Assembly (NCBI GenBank): GCA_907163075.1
Contig: CAJQTY010000001.1
Coordinates: 3,394,580-3,458,579, forward strand
Source of the DNA: an uncultured Rhodocyclaceae bacterium
Lineage (GTDB): Bacteria > Pseudomonadota > Gammaproteobacteria > Burkholderiales > Rhodocyclaceae
Direction of reading: 5' to 3'
Length of the DNA stretch: 64,000 nucleotides
Both the position numbers and the translations under genes were made by a program. Every line of letters begins with the position of its first letter. Positions within the stretch are counted from its first letter, which is position 1. Below, one piece after another: positions 22,244 through 34,822 of this stretch. Below the pieces are notes generated by a model. That model worked only from the letters and a program-made list of their open reading frames with translations. It was not told where the DNA came from and did not search any database.

Positions 22244-24831
22244 TGTCCATGAAAGCCGATGCCGACGCTCGCAACACACTCCTGAGCCGCTACAAATCGC
22301 TCGTGCAGTCAGGCCAGGCGGCCATTACCGAGCGCTACCGGGCCGAGCCCGACACCCTCCGCCTGCTGCACGGGCGCGCCCGACTGATCGACGAAATTCT
22401 GAGCGGACTGTGGAGCGAGCTGCATTTTCCGGATTCCCTGGCGCTGGTGGCCGTGGGCGGCTTCGGGCGCGGCGAAATGTGGCCCGCATCCGATGTCGAT
22501 CTGCTGGTGCTCCTTCCCGAACCACCCGACTCGGCACTCGCCGAACTGCTTGAGCAACTGGTCGGCCTGTTCTGGGACATCGGACTGGAGATCGGCCACA
22601 GCGTACGCACGGTGCCGGAATGCCTGAGCGAGGCGGCCGACGATCTGACCGTTCGAACGGCCCTGGTCGAAGCCCGGCTGCTGGTCGGAAGTCCCGCGCT
22701 TTTTGCCGAACTGACTCGCGAATTCAAAAAAATCCTCGATCCGCAGGCTTTTTTCCATGCCAAGCGGATCGAGCAGGACGAGCGTTATCTGCGCTTCCAG
22801 GAGTCACCCTACAGCCTTGAGCCGAACTGCAAGGAAAGCCCGGGTGGCTTGCGCGACCTGCAAAGCATTCTGTGGATTGCGCAGGCGGCGGGCTATGGCA
22901 ACAGCTGGCAGGATCTTGAGCGGCACGGCTTCATCACGCATCAGGAAGAGCAGGGCCTGGAGCGCCGTGAACGATTCCTGCAGCGACTGCGGATTCAGTT
23001 GCATCTGCACGTCGGCCGTCGCGAAGATCGCCTATTGTTTGACTATCAGACGGCGCTCGCCGAACAACTCGGCTTTTCGGCGACACCAACACGGCGTGCT
23101 AGCGAACAACTGATGCAGGAGTATTACCGCACGGCAAAAACCGTAACCCAGCTCAACACGATTCTTCTGCAAAACCTGGGGACAGCGATCTTTCCGTCAC
23201 CCGAACAGATTCCGCAGGCCATCAATGAGCGCTTCCAGAACACGCACCAGTTGCTTGACGTAACCGATGAAAGCGTTTTCAACGAATCGCCCGGAGCGAT
23301 CCTCGAAGCCTTCCTGCTGATGCAACAGCACTCTGAACTGAAAGGCATGACGGCGCGGACGATTCGCTCGCTGTGGCGGGCACGCAGCCTGATCGATGAC
23401 GATTTCCGCAACGATCCGGACAACAAGGCGTGCTTCATCGAACTGTTCAAGCAGGCCCGCGGCGTGCTGCACGAATTTCGGCGGATGAACCAGTTTGACA
23501 TCCTCGGCCGCTATCTGCCCAACTTCGGCGAAATCGTCGGCCAGATGCAGCACGACCTCTTCCATGCCTACACGGTCGATCAGCACATCATGCGCGTTCT
23601 GCGCAACCTGCGCCGTTTCTCCGAGAGCGAATTCGGCCACGAATACCCGTTTTGCAGTCAGCTCATCAGCAATTTCGACCGTCCCTGGCTACTGTATATT
23701 GCCGCTATCTTTCATGACATTGCCAAGGGACGCGGCGGCGGCCACTCGGAACTGGGCGCTGTCGACGCGCAGGAGTTTTGTACCAGCCACGGCCTCGACG
23801 CGGAAGACAGCGAACTCGTCGTCTGGCTTGTTCGGGAACACCTCATCATGTCCACCGTCGCGCAGAAAAAGGACATCTCGGATCCCGATGTACTCGCCGC
23901 CTTTGCCGCGACCGTCAAGGACGAACGCCACCTGACGGCGCTCTACCTGTTTTCTGTCGCTGACATTCGCGGGACCAGCCCCAAGGTATGGAACTCCTGG
24001 AAGGGCCAGTTGCTTGAAGAACTGTTCAACCAGACGCGTCGCCTGCTGCGTTCTGGCGGCCAGATGCCGGTAAAGCAAGGCATCGTTCAGGAGCGGCAGG
24101 AGGAATCCATTCGTTTGCTGCGCTATTACGCGATCCAGGACAAAGCCCAGGAGCGCCTGTGGAAGCAGCTCGACACCGTCTACTTCCTGCGCCATTCGAC
24201 TGAAGAAATCGCCTGGCACGCGCGCGCCCTGCACTATCGCATCGACAGCAAACAGCCTGTCGTCAAGGCGCGCATCAACCCCCAGGGCGACGGAATCGAA
24301 GTCATGGCCTATACCCTGGATCAGCACGACCTGTTTGCGCGCATGGTCGGCTTCTTCAGCCGCACCGGCTTCAACATCATGGATGCAAAGATTCACACGA
24401 CGCGCCACGGCTATGCCCTCGACAGCTTCATGCTGCTCGATGTCAGCGGGCGGGACAACGATCGCGACATGATCCAGTACATCGAGCACGAGTTGACCGA
24501 TCGCCTGACCCGTTGTGCCAAACCGGAAGCCCCTGCGGGCGGACGGCTTTCGCGTCAGGTCAAGCATTTCCCGATCCAGCCGCTGGTGACCATCCAGCCA
24601 GATGAGAAGGGCGTGTACTTTGTCCTCTCGGTAAGCGCGGCGGATCGCCCCGGCCTGCTGTACATGGTCGCCATGACGCTGGCCAAGCACAATGCCAATC
24701 TGCACACCGCCAAGATCGTTACGCTTGGCGAGCGGGTCGAGGACACCTTCTTGATTACCGGCGGCGATCTCGGTGAAAGCGCCCGCCGGATCGAGCTGGA
24801 AACGGAACTCCTGGATCAGCTCAAGTGCTGA
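22243..24831 (+). CDS. glnD: Bifunctional uridylyltransferase/uridylyl-removing enzyme
   Basis: Nitrogen sensor that uridylylates and deuridylylates PII proteins in response to glutamine. About 862 residues. Nucleotidyltransferase site [19 protein letters not shown] near residue 70; HD phosphohydrolase domain with [17 protein letters not shown] around residue 490; two C-terminal ACT domains ([23 protein letters not shown] and [25 protein letters not shown]). GTG at 22243 overlaps the map stop codon; an ATG two codons later (22249) is an equal candidate. Co-transcribed with map. Confidence 0.96.
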   Translation: MSMKADADARNTLLSRYKSLVQSGQAAITERYRAEPDTLRLLHGRARLIDEILSGLWSELHFPDSLALVAVGGFGRGEMWPASDVDLLVLLPEPPDSALAELLEQLVGLFWDIGLEIGHSVRTVPECLSEAADDLTVRTALVEARLLVGSPALFAELTREFKKILDPQAFFHAKRIEQDERYLRFQESPYSLEPNCKESPGGLRDLQSILWIAQAAGYGNSWQDLERHGFITHQEEQGLERRERFLQRLRIQLHLHVGRREDRLLFDYQTALAEQLGFSATPTRRASEQLMQEYYRTAKTVTQLNTILLQNLGTAIFPSPEQIPQAINERFQNTHQLLDVTDESVFNESPGAILEAFLLMQQHSELKGMTARTIRSLWRARSLIDDDFRNDPDNKACFIELFKQARGVLHEFRRMNQFDILGRYLPNFGEIVGQMQHDLFHAYTVDQHIMRVLRNLRRFSESEFGHEYPFCSQLISNFDRPWLLYIAAIFHDIAKGRGGGHSELGAVDAQEFCTSHGLDAEDSELVVWLVREHLIMSTVAQKKDISDPDVLAAFAATVKDERHLTALYLFSVADIRGTSPKVWNSWKGQLLEELFNQTRRLLRSGGQMPVKQGIVQERQEESIRLLRYYAIQDKAQERLWKQLDTVYFLRHSTEEIAWHARALHYRIDSKQPVVKARINPQGDGIEVMAYTLDQHDLFARMVGFFSRTGFNIMDAKIHTTRHGYALDSFMLLDVSGRDNDRDMIQYIEHELTDRLTRCAKPEAPAGGRLSRQVKHFPIQPLVTIQPDEKGVYFVLSVSAADRPGLLYMVAMTLAKHNANLHTAKIVTLGERVEDTFLITGGDLGESARRIELETELLDQLKC

Positions 24832-24833
24832 TA

Positions 24834-24866
24834 GCGCGCGGTGCCGCTATTGTGCCCACCGCGCGC
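24834..24866. terminator. Hairpin between convergent glnD and def
   Basis: GCGCGCGGTG (24834-24843) pairs perfectly with CACCGCGCGC (24857-24866) around a 13-base loop. Lying three bases after the glnD stop codon and eight before the convergent def stop codon, it could serve both transcripts as a bidirectional 3'-end structure. No T-run is present. Confidence 0.5.
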
Positions 24867-24874
24867 CTTGCCGG

Positions 24875-25402
24875 CTAATCCGCGCCCGCTGAACCCGGCA
24901 ATTCATCGACGAAACCGAACTTCGTCATGTCTCGAATCCGTGCCGGATAGAGAATGCCGTCCAGATGGTCGCATTCGTGCTGAACGACCCGTGCATGGAA
25001 ACCTTCGACCGAGCGGTCGATCGGCTTCCCGAGCGGGTCGAAACCGGTATAGCGCAGATGCCGCCAGCGCGGAACGACGCCGCGCAGTCCCGGCACCGAC
25101 AAGCAACCTTCCCAACCCTCCTCGATTTCCTCCGAAAGCGGCGTCAGCACGGGATTGATCAATACCGTATAGGGCACACCGCCGGCCTCGGGATAGCGCG
25201 GAGTATGCTCAAAGCCGAACACGACCACGCGCAAGCCAACGCCGACCTGCGGCGCCGCAAGACCGGCGCCATTGAGGTCAAGCATGGTCTCCTGCATGTC
25301 GGCAATCAGCGCCAGCAGTTCGCGCGTGGCGAACGTGCCGACCGGCCGCGCCTGCTGCCAAAGACGGGCATCGCCCATCTTAAGTACGGGTCGGATCGCC
25401 AC
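24875..25402 (-). CDS. def: Peptide deformylase
   Basis: Fe(II)/Zn enzyme that removes the formyl group from nascent proteins. Three motifs are complete: [11 protein letters not shown] (I), [11 protein letters not shown] (II) and [14 protein letters not shown] (III, HExxH variant HECDH). The GTG at 25402 gives the usual beginning ([14 protein letters not shown]) and 175 residues, and overlaps the end of mtnP by 23 bases. A start further upstream would read deep into mtnP and is rejected. Last gene of the ligA'-galU-hpt-mtnP-def run. Confidence 0.93.
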   Translation of the reverse strand: MAIRPVLKMGDARLWQQARPVGTFATRELLALIADMQETMLDLNGAGLAAPQVGVGLRVVVFGFEHTPRYPEAGGVPYTVLINPVLTPLSEEIEEGWEGCLSVPGLRGVVPRWRHLRYTGFDPLGKPIDRSVEGFHARVVQHECDHLDGILYPARIRDMTKFGFVDELPGSAGAD

Positions 25403-26135
25403 AGCCAACCATTTTCTCGATGAGGGTACGTACGTGCCCCATCGACTCGTGCAACACACCCTGGATCGACTCGAAACTGATTCCATCCCGGCTGTCGGCC
25501 CGCCCCGCTGCGTAATTGGACACCACGCTGATCGCCGCATAGGGCATACCCAACTCGCGCGCCAGTGCAGCTTCCGGCATCCCCGTCATGCCGACCACGT
25601 CGGCGCCGTCGCGTTCCAGGCGGTCGATTTCGGCCGCCGTTTCGAGGCGCGGCCCCTGCGTCGCCGCATAGACGGCGGACCTGCTCACCGCTATGCCGGC
25701 GGCGGCCGCCGCGGTGAATAGCCGCTCGCGCAAGGCGCGGTCGTAGGGCTCGGTGAAATCGATATGCGTCACCACGCAATCCGGGCCTTCGTGGTAGGTG
25801 GATTTCCGCCCCCAGGTGTAGTCGATGATCTGATGCGGAATAACCAAGTCGCCGGGTTTGAAGTCGGCCCGAATGCTGCCGACCGAGGCGACCGAAATGA
25901 TGCCGACCGCGCCGCGCTTGCACAGCGCCCAGATATTCGCCCGATAGTTCACTTCGTGCGGAGGAATCGTATGTCCGTAGCCATGACGCGCCAGGAAGGC
26001 AACTGGGCGGCCGCAAATCTGGCCGAAGGTCACGGCCCCCGACGGCTCGCCGTAGGGCGTGCGCAGCACTTCACGATGCGAGACATCCAGATTGGCCAGT
26101 TGCGACAGGCCGCTGCCACCAATGACGGCCAGCAT
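25380..26135 (-). CDS. S-methyl-5'-thioadenosine/thioinosine phosphorylase
   Basis: 251-residue member of the MTAP/PNP family that cleaves methylthioadenosine, or methylthioinosine in the MtiP subgroup, to the base and methylthioribose-1-phosphate. Seen: [11 protein letters not shown] (phosphate loop), [34 protein letters not shown] and [17 protein letters not shown]. Next to an HGPRT-like gene, so purine salvage from polyamine and AHL by-products is the likely job. The MTA-versus-MTI choice cannot be made securely here. The gene begins two bases after the hpt stop codon. Confidence 0.9.
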   Translation of the reverse strand: MLAVIGGSGLSQLANLDVSHREVLRTPYGEPSGAVTFGQICGRPVAFLARHGYGHTIPPHEVNYRANIWALCKRGAVGIISVASVGSIRADFKPGDLVIPHQIIDYTWGRKSTYHEGPDCVVTHIDFTEPYDRALRERLFTAAAAAGIAVSRSAVYAATQGPRLETAAEIDRLERDGADVVGMTGMPEAALARELGMPYAAISVVSNYAAGRADSRDGISFESIQGVLHESMGHVRTLIEKMVGCGDPTRT

Positions 26136-26136
26136 C

Positions 26137-26680
26137 TCACTCCTCCTTCATGGCATAGATTGCCGGAAGATTCCGCCACATTCCGCGGACGTCCATGCCA
26201 TAGCCGAAGACGAAGCGATCCGGTACGGTCAGCGCAACGAAATCCGCCGTCACCGGCTTGCGCTTGCCATTTAGCTTGTCGGTGGCGACCGCGGTATAAC
26301 ACGCCTTGGCACCGAGTTCCATCATGCGTTCAACAATCGCCGCGAGTGTCAGTCCCTCGTCGAGAATGTCATCGACAACAAGAACCGTGCGGCCCTTGAC
26401 CGGCGTCCACGGCGCCGAACGCCACGACAGCGCGCCGCCGGTCGTATCCTGACCGTAGCGCGTGACATGCATATAGTCGAACTCGAGCGGAAAATGCAAT
26501 TGCGTCATCAAATGGCCGGCAAAAGGGACGCCGCCGCTCATAACGCACAACAGCAAAGGATTGGTGTCGCCCAGCTTCACGGTGATCTCGTCCGCGACAC
26601 GACTAACCGCCGCAGTGACCGTCTCTGCCGAGTAAATCAATTCAGCGGCAGCGAGAATATCCTTCGCTTTTGTCTGTCAG

Positions 26681-26684
<4 letters not shown>
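26137..26684 (-). CDS. hpt: Hypoxanthine-guanine phosphoribosyltransferase with apparent 1-base frameshift near its start
   Basis: Purine salvage enzyme. PRPP motif [14 protein letters not shown], plus [14 protein letters not shown] and the [17 protein letters not shown] ending. In the main frame the only canonical start is TTG at 26640, and the frame closes with TGA at 26677-26679. An ATG at 26684 overlaps the galU stop (ATGA), but its frame reads MTDRQK and then goes out of phase. Adding one A to the A4 run (T4 on the plus strand, 26668-26671) restores [23 protein letters not shown], a natural HGPRT N-terminus. So the gene either carries a real deletion, is read by slippage, or the sequence has a homopolymer error. 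The coordinates given span the restored gene. Confidence 0.85.
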
Positions 26685-27553
<869 letters not shown>

Positions 27554-27569
27554 GAAGTGGATACTTTCC

Positions 27570-28496
<927 letters not shown>

Positions 28497-28518
28497 TTAT
28501 ATTGATTATTTAAAAGAC

Positions 28519-28536
28519 AGGAACTACACTGTTCCT
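28519..28536. promoter_or_regulatory. Inverted repeat near the island border, candidate recombinase site
   Basis: AGGAAC (28519-28524), a six-base spacer TACACT, then GTTCCT (28531-28536): a perfect inverted repeat with the geometry of a tyrosine-recombinase core site or of an operator. It lies 71 bases inside the ligA break and 27 bases before the first recombinase gene. It could alternatively be the autoregulatory operator of the gin operon. Confidence 0.4.
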
Positions 28537-28562
28537 ATCTGCATGCTTCAAGTAGGACGCTC

Positions 28563-30728
28563 ATGGTGACAACTGAAGAAAAAATCAAGGCGTTATTCAC
28601 ATCTTTAGACCAAAAACTTTTAACTATCCTAATTGAGTATACCAGAAGCCTAACACGCCAAAAAACAAACATCGTAATCAAATTAGTAGATACATACATT
28701 GAACTTATTCAGGCGCCAGTAAATAATTCAAATAGTTCAGAATTAATAAATAACCTTGTGTATATTCGCACACATTTGTGCCAGAACCACACACAGAAAA
28801 CGGCTCAGGTAAAGTTTTCTGAACTCTATAGTTTAATATCACGAATAGCTGCCGAGGGACTAATAAAAAGCGATTTTCTCTTCCCCGACAGACCCACCTC
28901 TGAAGCGAACTATAGTATTTACAGAAGCCAGACGATACCTGCTGTACACCTAAGCAAAATCAAACCCAAAAAGCGCAGCGCAGACGAAGAATTCTACGAC
29001 ACGTTATCAATAACATGCCCTAAAGAGATCGCCGACAGGCTGAAAGAGCACGTTTACAACTTTAAAATAATTAAACACCACAGAAGCCCACTAAATGATT
29101 TTCTAAACTTCGCATACACTGAAAACCCAAAGTGGTATGAACATTCAAAAACAATCGAAGGATCGTTAATTAAATTTAGAAACAACCTATTGACTGATTT
29201 ATCCAGAAACACGGCTTACGGAATTTTTCAAAACTTAAATAACTCTATCAAAGTATTACATGACCACAAGCTTATACCGAAGGAGACGGACTTTCCAGAC
29301 AACTTACGAAGATGTACAAAGACATCAAAAGTAAGAATAGACAACCCTCTACTATGCACTTTCAATATCTACGATGACCCAGTGCAAGAGCCACCCAGAA
29401 ACATGCCAGAATTTATAAGACAGACTACTGCGGAGATTGAATTCAACTTAAAGTCAATTATCGACGAAGCCAGAAAAATAGTTGTTGAAGGTTACCGCAT
29501 ATTTACAGATCGAGAACAGATAATTTCAAACAGCGAGCGCTCCGATTTAATTAATTACCTCGAACCTATAGTATCGAAAAGAGCGACAACAAATGATTCC
29601 CAAACCAAAGATTATAAGTGCAAATTTTTTTCGAGCAAAAGCAGAACGAAAGAAATAAGAACCAATAATCTTGTTGCATTTTTCGATCACTTCTACGAGT
29701 GCTTCATAGATTGCTCTGTCAAACATAACATAGAAGGCCTTTATTACACAGATGAAGTTAAAAAATATCTAGGATTAAATCCGTATTTAGCATCTGCTAT
29801 GCAAATCATTATTGTCGAGGAATTAGGAATCAACCCTTACTCACTTTACAGGGCAAAGGTCTATTCAGATGGACACGGTCATGAATTTATACAAATCACA
29901 GACGAAGGCTCTGTGAGACTAAGGGCTCTGAAGCCCCGTGCTAGGCATGTAAAAACAAGGGAAGCAACGGGTTCCTTAAGAACTCTATCAGACATCTCAG
30001 AACATGAAATTAATGCAGCCACATGCTTAAAAATGGCTCTTGAAATGACCGAAAGAGCTAGAGCTAGCACTGGTCTAAACCAGCTTTGGTTATGCCCTAC
30101 TATGAACAAAGTAACACACCCTACGCCTGATACCTTCCAAAATGAATTTAGAAAGATAAAAACAAAGGTATCTCTCAAAAACAAACAAATAGAATCAGCG
30201 ACATTGAAGAAAATTCGTTCATCAAAAGGGGTTTTGATATACCTAAAATCAAATGGCGACTCCCTGAAAGCAGCTCATTACTTTGGGAATACCGTAAAAA
30301 CAACTCTTGCAAGATATATTCCACAACACATAGCAGAGTTAGTATATAGAACAAAAATCAGAGCTTTTCAGAACTTACTTTTGTTTATGGCACTAGCACC
30401 AGATGACTCGCCCGCAAACTTACTCGGATTATCCCGCGAAAATTATAGAGAACAAGTTTTGAAATCTTTTGATAACCCAGATATGGGCGGCCGACTTTAT
30501 GAGAATTTAAGAGCACAAGCCAATCAGCATGAAATTCCGAGTGTTAAGTATTTTTGCGTATCTCTAAAAAATTTGATGCTAGCATTAAAGTATGCAAAAG
30601 AAGGCGAAGATCAAAGTCTAAAAGATGACTGCATAGTTGCAATCTCAAAAATTTCAGAAGGCCCAATCATCATGAAGCAACTTCTTAGACAAGCAGAGAA
30701 GAGGCTAAGCAGCACCGAGGGTAACTAA
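28563..30728 (+). CDS. ginA: GinA-like divergent tyrosine recombinase
   Basis: 721-residue basic, AT-rich-coded protein, first of four tightly packed genes. The C-terminal third has a tyrosine-recombinase-like ending: TLKKIRSSKGVLIYLKSN near residue 550, then SLKAAHYFGNTVKTTLARYIP near residue 570. There KKIR takes the place of the usual HxxR, Asn replaces the second active-site His, and the Tyr of RYIP sits at the nucleophile position. The N-terminal 450 residues have no motif I can name. Size, order and company match GinA of GInt islands, where all four gin products are needed for integration and excision. Codon use is strongly A/T-ending, unlike the ligA side. Confidence 0.72.
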   Translation: MVTTEEKIKALFTSLDQKLLTILIEYTRSLTRQKTNIVIKLVDTYIELIQAPVNNSNSSELINNLVYIRTHLCQNHTQKTAQVKFSELYSLISRIAAEGLIKSDFLFPDRPTSEANYSIYRSQTIPAVHLSKIKPKKRSADEEFYDTLSITCPKEIADRLKEHVYNFKIIKHHRSPLNDFLNFAYTENPKWYEHSKTIEGSLIKFRNNLLTDLSRNTAYGIFQNLNNSIKVLHDHKLIPKETDFPDNLRRCTKTSKVRIDNPLLCTFNIYDDPVQEPPRNMPEFIRQTTAEIEFNLKSIIDEARKIVVEGYRIFTDREQIISNSERSDLINYLEPIVSKRATTNDSQTKDYKCKFFSSKSRTKEIRTNNLVAFFDHFYECFIDCSVKHNIEGLYYTDEVKKYLGLNPYLASAMQIIIVEELGINPYSLYRAKVYSDGHGHEFIQITDEGSVRLRALKPRARHVKTREATGSLRTLSDISEHEINAATCLKMALEMTERARASTGLNQLWLCPTMNKVTHPTPDTFQNEFRKIKTKVSLKNKQIESATLKKIRSSKGVLIYLKSNGDSLKAAHYFGNTVKTTLARYIPQHIAELVYRTKIRAFQNLLLFMALAPDDSPANLLGLSRENYREQVLKSFDNPDMGGRLYENLRAQANQHEIPSVKYFCVSLKNLMLALKYAKEGEDQSLKDDCIVAISKISEGPIIMKQLLRQAEKRLSSTEGN

Positions 30729-30729
30729 A

Positions 30730-32733
30730 ATGGAAAACACGAGGCTACCAGCCCGAAAAGAACGTGCAACTCCAGACGAATTTGCTGAAATGATTGAAAG
30801 CAATAACTATCCAAAACCAAGCTGGATGCTAAATAAAAGCATATTCGATAGCACATGGGTGCTCTCAAAAACCGGGCTTGAATTAGACTACAACAAAAAT
30901 CTTGATTTTGGGCAAAAACTTTGTTTTGCAAATAAAACATCACATAACGAACTACTAACGGACGAAGTAAATCGATTTCTACTTGATGACTTAAGAAATA
31001 GCCTACTCTATTTAAATATCAAAGGCAAGATTAACAGACCAGAGCGGGTTATCGACATATTGCATACAGCGTGCTACCTACTACTTCATGCAAATGAGTT
31101 GCAAACACTCAACAACTTAAAACCTATAAGAAGCTTATCGGAAATAAGCTTTGAACACCTTAAAGACTATCTGCTGGCCTTCGAGGTCGAACGTCATATT
31201 TTTGACAAAAACTTAGACTTTATATTGAATCAATGGAGCTCCAAAAACGAGATAGATTGGAACTTATTAAAAACAAATATCTTCCTGACATCAAGGCAAT
31301 TTAATAGTCTTAAAGACAAGTTAATAAAATACCTAGACCGTTATCATGTAGGATTTCAAACTAGCCCAGATCACGGCTACATACGAAAATACGTAAATGC
31401 TAGCGATATCGAATTTGAAATAGATTATGATTTGGCACCGAATTTAAAAACAATATCTAACGAAATATCTAAACTTCAAGCCCTTTACTCCGCACGTCCC
31501 TGTCAAAAATACAAATTTAGACATTCTTCTCAGGATATTTTTTCTATTGGTTCAACCCTTTTTGATGAAATCGTTGAGTCTAAGAAAACTCCTCTAATGC
31601 CTGTTAAGGCAGCTCTTCATACGATTTCATCTGCGCTTCGCTTTGTTCGTGCCTACGGGCCGTCGCTAAGGAAATATTTTTCTTCTCTGAGTAAAGCAGA
31701 GAAATCATTAATCGATTCACACACTACGCGTGAATCCATTTGTTCTTTGCGTGAGTTTCAGCGGATAGCTTATGAAAACACACCAATACCTGACACGCTG
31801 AGCGACCTGAAAATCACCAGTTGGGACTATGAAAATAACATTGATAGTTACAAGAAGGATTTTGACGAAGGTATTCCAGTCGCTATAGCCGTTAAACTTT
31901 ACATAGCCGCTATGTGGATACTTCTTGCCACCTTTAGCAGCGCCAGATTCAAATCACTTATATCTTTAAGGCGTAACTGCTTCAAACAATCCCCAATAGA
32001 TGGTTTGTTTGATTTGGTTTTGCGAATACCAAAAAGCTCAGAAAGATGGGAACTTGAAGAAGCAAACAGACCAATTCCGGACTTGATATATGACTACGGG
32101 CTAGATTTTGCTGCATTTGCTACTGAGGTTGAGGAAAGACGCAGCCTAATCTCGAATGATAATGAATCTTTTCTTTTCAGTTCATCTCTCGACGCTCGTT
32201 CCCTTACCGCATCAACACTCGCTTATCGAGAAATTAAACTTCATCGAAAACCCACAAGCGCTGACTCATTAAACGAAAATTTAGATATATTTATCGATTG
32301 GATCGAATCTCCATTGATTAATGGTAAACGATGGTATCCAAGAACACATGAATTCAGACGATTTTTTGCGGTTCTATATTTCAATCTTTCTGATGAATCC
32401 GGGCTAGATGAGCTTTCGTGGTTTATGGGACACTCAAATTTAGACATGACATTCCATTATGCAGAATTAGCCCCAACTGACGAGTGGATTGAGGAAGCCG
32501 AATTAACGATTTCAAAAATCGGAGCCACCTTAAATAAGAATATCTACGCTGATAAACATATTCGTTCGATAGTTGACAAAGCCAGAAATACATCAAATAT
32601 ATCTACAGTAATAGAACCTCTCGTACGAAAGTTAATTGATGAGCACAAGGAAATCACCAAACAAGAAGTTCATTTTTGTAGGATTGATGGAGAGGAAGTT
32701 TTTTTCTATTTCTCTGAAAGAGAAGGAATTTAA
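30730..32733 (+). CDS. ginB: GinB-like tyrosine recombinase
   Basis: 667-residue site-specific recombinase, starting 1 base after the ginA stop. The catalytic set is readable: Arg in SSARFKSLISLRR (about residue 406), HEFRR (HxxR, about residue 540), GHSNLDMTFHYAEL with the second His (about 568) and Tyr (about 576). Thus the C-terminal domain appears fully competent, unlike GinA. The N-terminal 350 residues should hold the arm and core-binding domains. Second gene of the gin operon; A/T-ending codon use. Confidence 0.8.
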   Translation: MENTRLPARKERATPDEFAEMIESNNYPKPSWMLNKSIFDSTWVLSKTGLELDYNKNLDFGQKLCFANKTSHNELLTDEVNRFLLDDLRNSLLYLNIKGKINRPERVIDILHTACYLLLHANELQTLNNLKPIRSLSEISFEHLKDYLLAFEVERHIFDKNLDFILNQWSSKNEIDWNLLKTNIFLTSRQFNSLKDKLIKYLDRYHVGFQTSPDHGYIRKYVNASDIEFEIDYDLAPNLKTISNEISKLQALYSARPCQKYKFRHSSQDIFSIGSTLFDEIVESKKTPLMPVKAALHTISSALRFVRAYGPSLRKYFSSLSKAEKSLIDSHTTRESICSLREFQRIAYENTPIPDTLSDLKITSWDYENNIDSYKKDFDEGIPVAIAVKLYIAAMWILLATFSSARFKSLISLRRNCFKQSPIDGLFDLVLRIPKSSERWELEEANRPIPDLIYDYGLDFAAFATEVEERRSLISNDNESFLFSSSLDARSLTASTLAYREIKLHRKPTSADSLNENLDIFIDWIESPLINGKRWYPRTHEFRRFFAVLYFNLSDESGLDELSWFMGHSNLDMTFHYAELAPTDEWIEEAELTISKIGATLNKNIYADKHIRSIVDKARNTSNISTVIEPLVRKLIDEHKEITKQEVHFCRIDGEEVFFYFSEREGI

Positions 32734-32735
32734 CA

Positions 32736-33260
32736 ATGTCTAAATATAAGCCAGGAGAAACATCAGAAGCGGTAACAAACAGAAAAAACGCCATTACTAT
32801 TTCAATAGCGAAAAAATGTGAATTGATAAATTCAATTTCTTACCCTGATGACATCTTCGCATCACTAAACATTAGAGGAATTTATATTTCGGAAGCAGCC
32901 GTTCACAAGTGGGTCGATGATGAGAAAGGCATTATATCCTACTCTTGGAATACAGCACGAGCCGAACACAATGCCAAATCACTTAAACTACTCAAAAATG
33001 CAATTACAAATGCAAACGAGAGACTCGCTGGTTTTAAAAATGAAAGGTATGAAAAGCCTGATAATAAAGCAGAAACAAATGCCACAATTAAACTTAAAAA
33101 GGAGAACAGTGAATTAAAAATAGCCTTAGCAGAAGTATATCGCTCGTACATGCAACTAGTTGAAAGATTCCGTGAAGATCAGCTAATAGACAACGCCATC
33201 AGAACTTTAGTTTCTAGACCAAGCACGCATACTAGGAAAACACCGCGTACGGGAAGTTAA
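32736..33260 (+). CDS. ginC: GinC-like small helical protein
   Basis: 174-residue charged protein between the second and third recombinase genes, 2 bases after ginB and 3 bases before ginD. The N-terminal half has a putative helix-turn-helix-like stretch (GIYISEAAVHKWVDDEKG). The second half is a Lys/Glu/Asn-rich coiled coil (ATIKLKKENSELKIALAEVYRSYMQLVERF). It matches the small accessory DNA-binding protein described as GinC, and resembles TnpC-type accessory proteins of Tn554-like systems. Function is inferred from position and size. Confidence 0.65.
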   Translation: MSKYKPGETSEAVTNRKNAITISIAKKCELINSISYPDDIFASLNIRGIYISEAAVHKWVDDEKGIISYSWNTARAEHNAKSLKLLKNAITNANERLAGFKNERYEKPDNKAETNATIKLKKENSELKIALAEVYRSYMQLVERFREDQLIDNAIRTLVSRPSTHTRKTPRTGS

Positions 33261-33263
33261 GCA

Positions 33264-34625
33264 ATGTCAATCGTAATTATTGCGGATCAACCTAATCTAG
33301 GCAGCATATTAACCAGCAGAAAAATATCTGAAAGATCTAAGTGCCAACTCCCTCTGATCCTTCACAATGGTGGCAGATTTGATTGGAATGCAAACGAATT
33401 CATTACCCATGCTGCTGGCGGCCCAAATACATACAACATAAAACCCCTTGCGACCACCGTCATTAAAAAGGCATACAACTTAAATTTATTTTGCTCATTT
33501 CTAGAGCTAGAAAACAAAACAATTTACGACGTAAACGATAGTATTCTCTATCAATTTGTTGACCATCTGAAAGAAAGAAAGCTCTCTGATGACACAATAA
33601 AAAAACACGTCAGGTTAGCTCTTGAATACATAATCTATACATCTAATCGACAACCAGAGAAGCTGATTGCCAGTTCCGATAAAACCAACACCAAAAATTA
33701 CAAGGTACACTACTCGATAAAGACAATAAAAAAAAGACATATCGAAATACAATACATTACTCACCACTGCCTAGATGGCTTAATTCATATAAGCGATGAC
33801 GTTGACTTCATCCGTGATCATGAGTTGGAAATGTGGCTTGATGCTATAAATTGCACTAAATTCCACCCAGTTGTTGATGATTTCCTCCTTAGCAGATGGC
33901 AAGCCTTCACCACTTTACTAGACGTCACTGGCTCCAGAATTACTGAAGCACACCAAATAACCAGGTCGATGATTAAGGAAGCAGCAAAATTAATGCTTAG
34001 TGCCAACAAGTTGCTCATCATTAGAAACATTCCTGTCGTAAAAGGCAAGCACAAAGGCAAAACACGTGAAGTTCAAACCACTCAGGAAGACCTTCAAATT
34101 CTTCTATGGCATATAGAAATGATAGAGACCATGTTTCCGAATATCAACCATGATTCTATATTTGTCGACTCAAGAAACGGTTCGCCTTTAAAAGCAACAT
34201 ACCTAAAGAATTATGCAAAAAAGGTTATAAACGCAAGCAAATACCGCCACGATCTTTGTCACATAACCAACCATTCCTTCCGTCATAGATTTATTACGCT
34301 AACAATATCAAAATCAATTAGCAAAATTTCAAAATCTGGAAGTTTCAATAATATTTTAACGGTTGCTGCAAATGCGTGCCGAAAAATCACCATGCACGCA
34401 TCTAATGACACATTATCCAGATACATCCATCTCGCACAAGTAGTCAATCAACCAAGCTCAGATCAAAGGGCGGAAGAAGGCACAATATCCACCCAAATTA
34501 AGCTTAGACTAAAACATATGTTCAAGGTTATTGACGGCCTGCACTCAAATATAATTAGCAAAAATGAAGCCTTAGAATCTTTATTAAAAACCTTATCTGA
34601 GGTACGTAGGATTTCTACAACCTAG
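33264..34625 (+). CDS. ginD: GinD-like tyrosine recombinase
   Basis: 453-residue phage-integrase-like recombinase closing the gin operon. N-terminal SAM-like core-binding domain around residues 70-130 (TTVIKKAYNLNLFCSFLELE, LYQFVDHLKERKLSDDTIKKH). Catalytic residues: Arg in DVTGSRITEAHQI (about 225), Lys region VKGKHKGKTREVQT, HSFRHRFI (about 337) and Tyr in SRYIHLA (about 386). The tail ends in a helix-rich segment. A/T-ending codons. It is followed by 58 bases and then the ISAs1-type element. Confidence 0.8.
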   Translation: MSIVIIADQPNLGSILTSRKISERSKCQLPLILHNGGRFDWNANEFITHAAGGPNTYNIKPLATTVIKKAYNLNLFCSFLELENKTIYDVNDSILYQFVDHLKERKLSDDTIKKHVRLALEYIIYTSNRQPEKLIASSDKTNTKNYKVHYSIKTIKKRHIEIQYITHHCLDGLIHISDDVDFIRDHELEMWLDAINCTKFHPVVDDFLLSRWQAFTTLLDVTGSRITEAHQITRSMIKEAAKLMLSANKLLIIRNIPVVKGKHKGKTREVQTTQEDLQILLWHIEMIETMFPNINHDSIFVDSRNGSPLKATYLKNYAKKVINASKYRHDLCHITNHSFRHRFITLTISKSISKISKSGSFNNILTVAANACRKITMHASNDTLSRYIHLAQVVNQPSSDQRAEEGTISTQIKLRLKHMFKVIDGLHSNIISKNEALESLLKTLSEVRRISTT

Positions 34626-34822
34626 CATTCTTAGTGATTCTGAACTGAGGTGCCCCCGGATTTAGTGCAAAGGGTGTTTTGGTCAGGGTCTCCGCACTCG
34701 AACAGAATAAATTATTCATTATAGCCTCTATCAAAAACTCTCTAACCTTCAATGACTTATGAAAAGACCTTGTAAACATTCAAGAAACCCCGTCTACGCT
34801 GATCTTTTGGGCAGCGTAGAAG

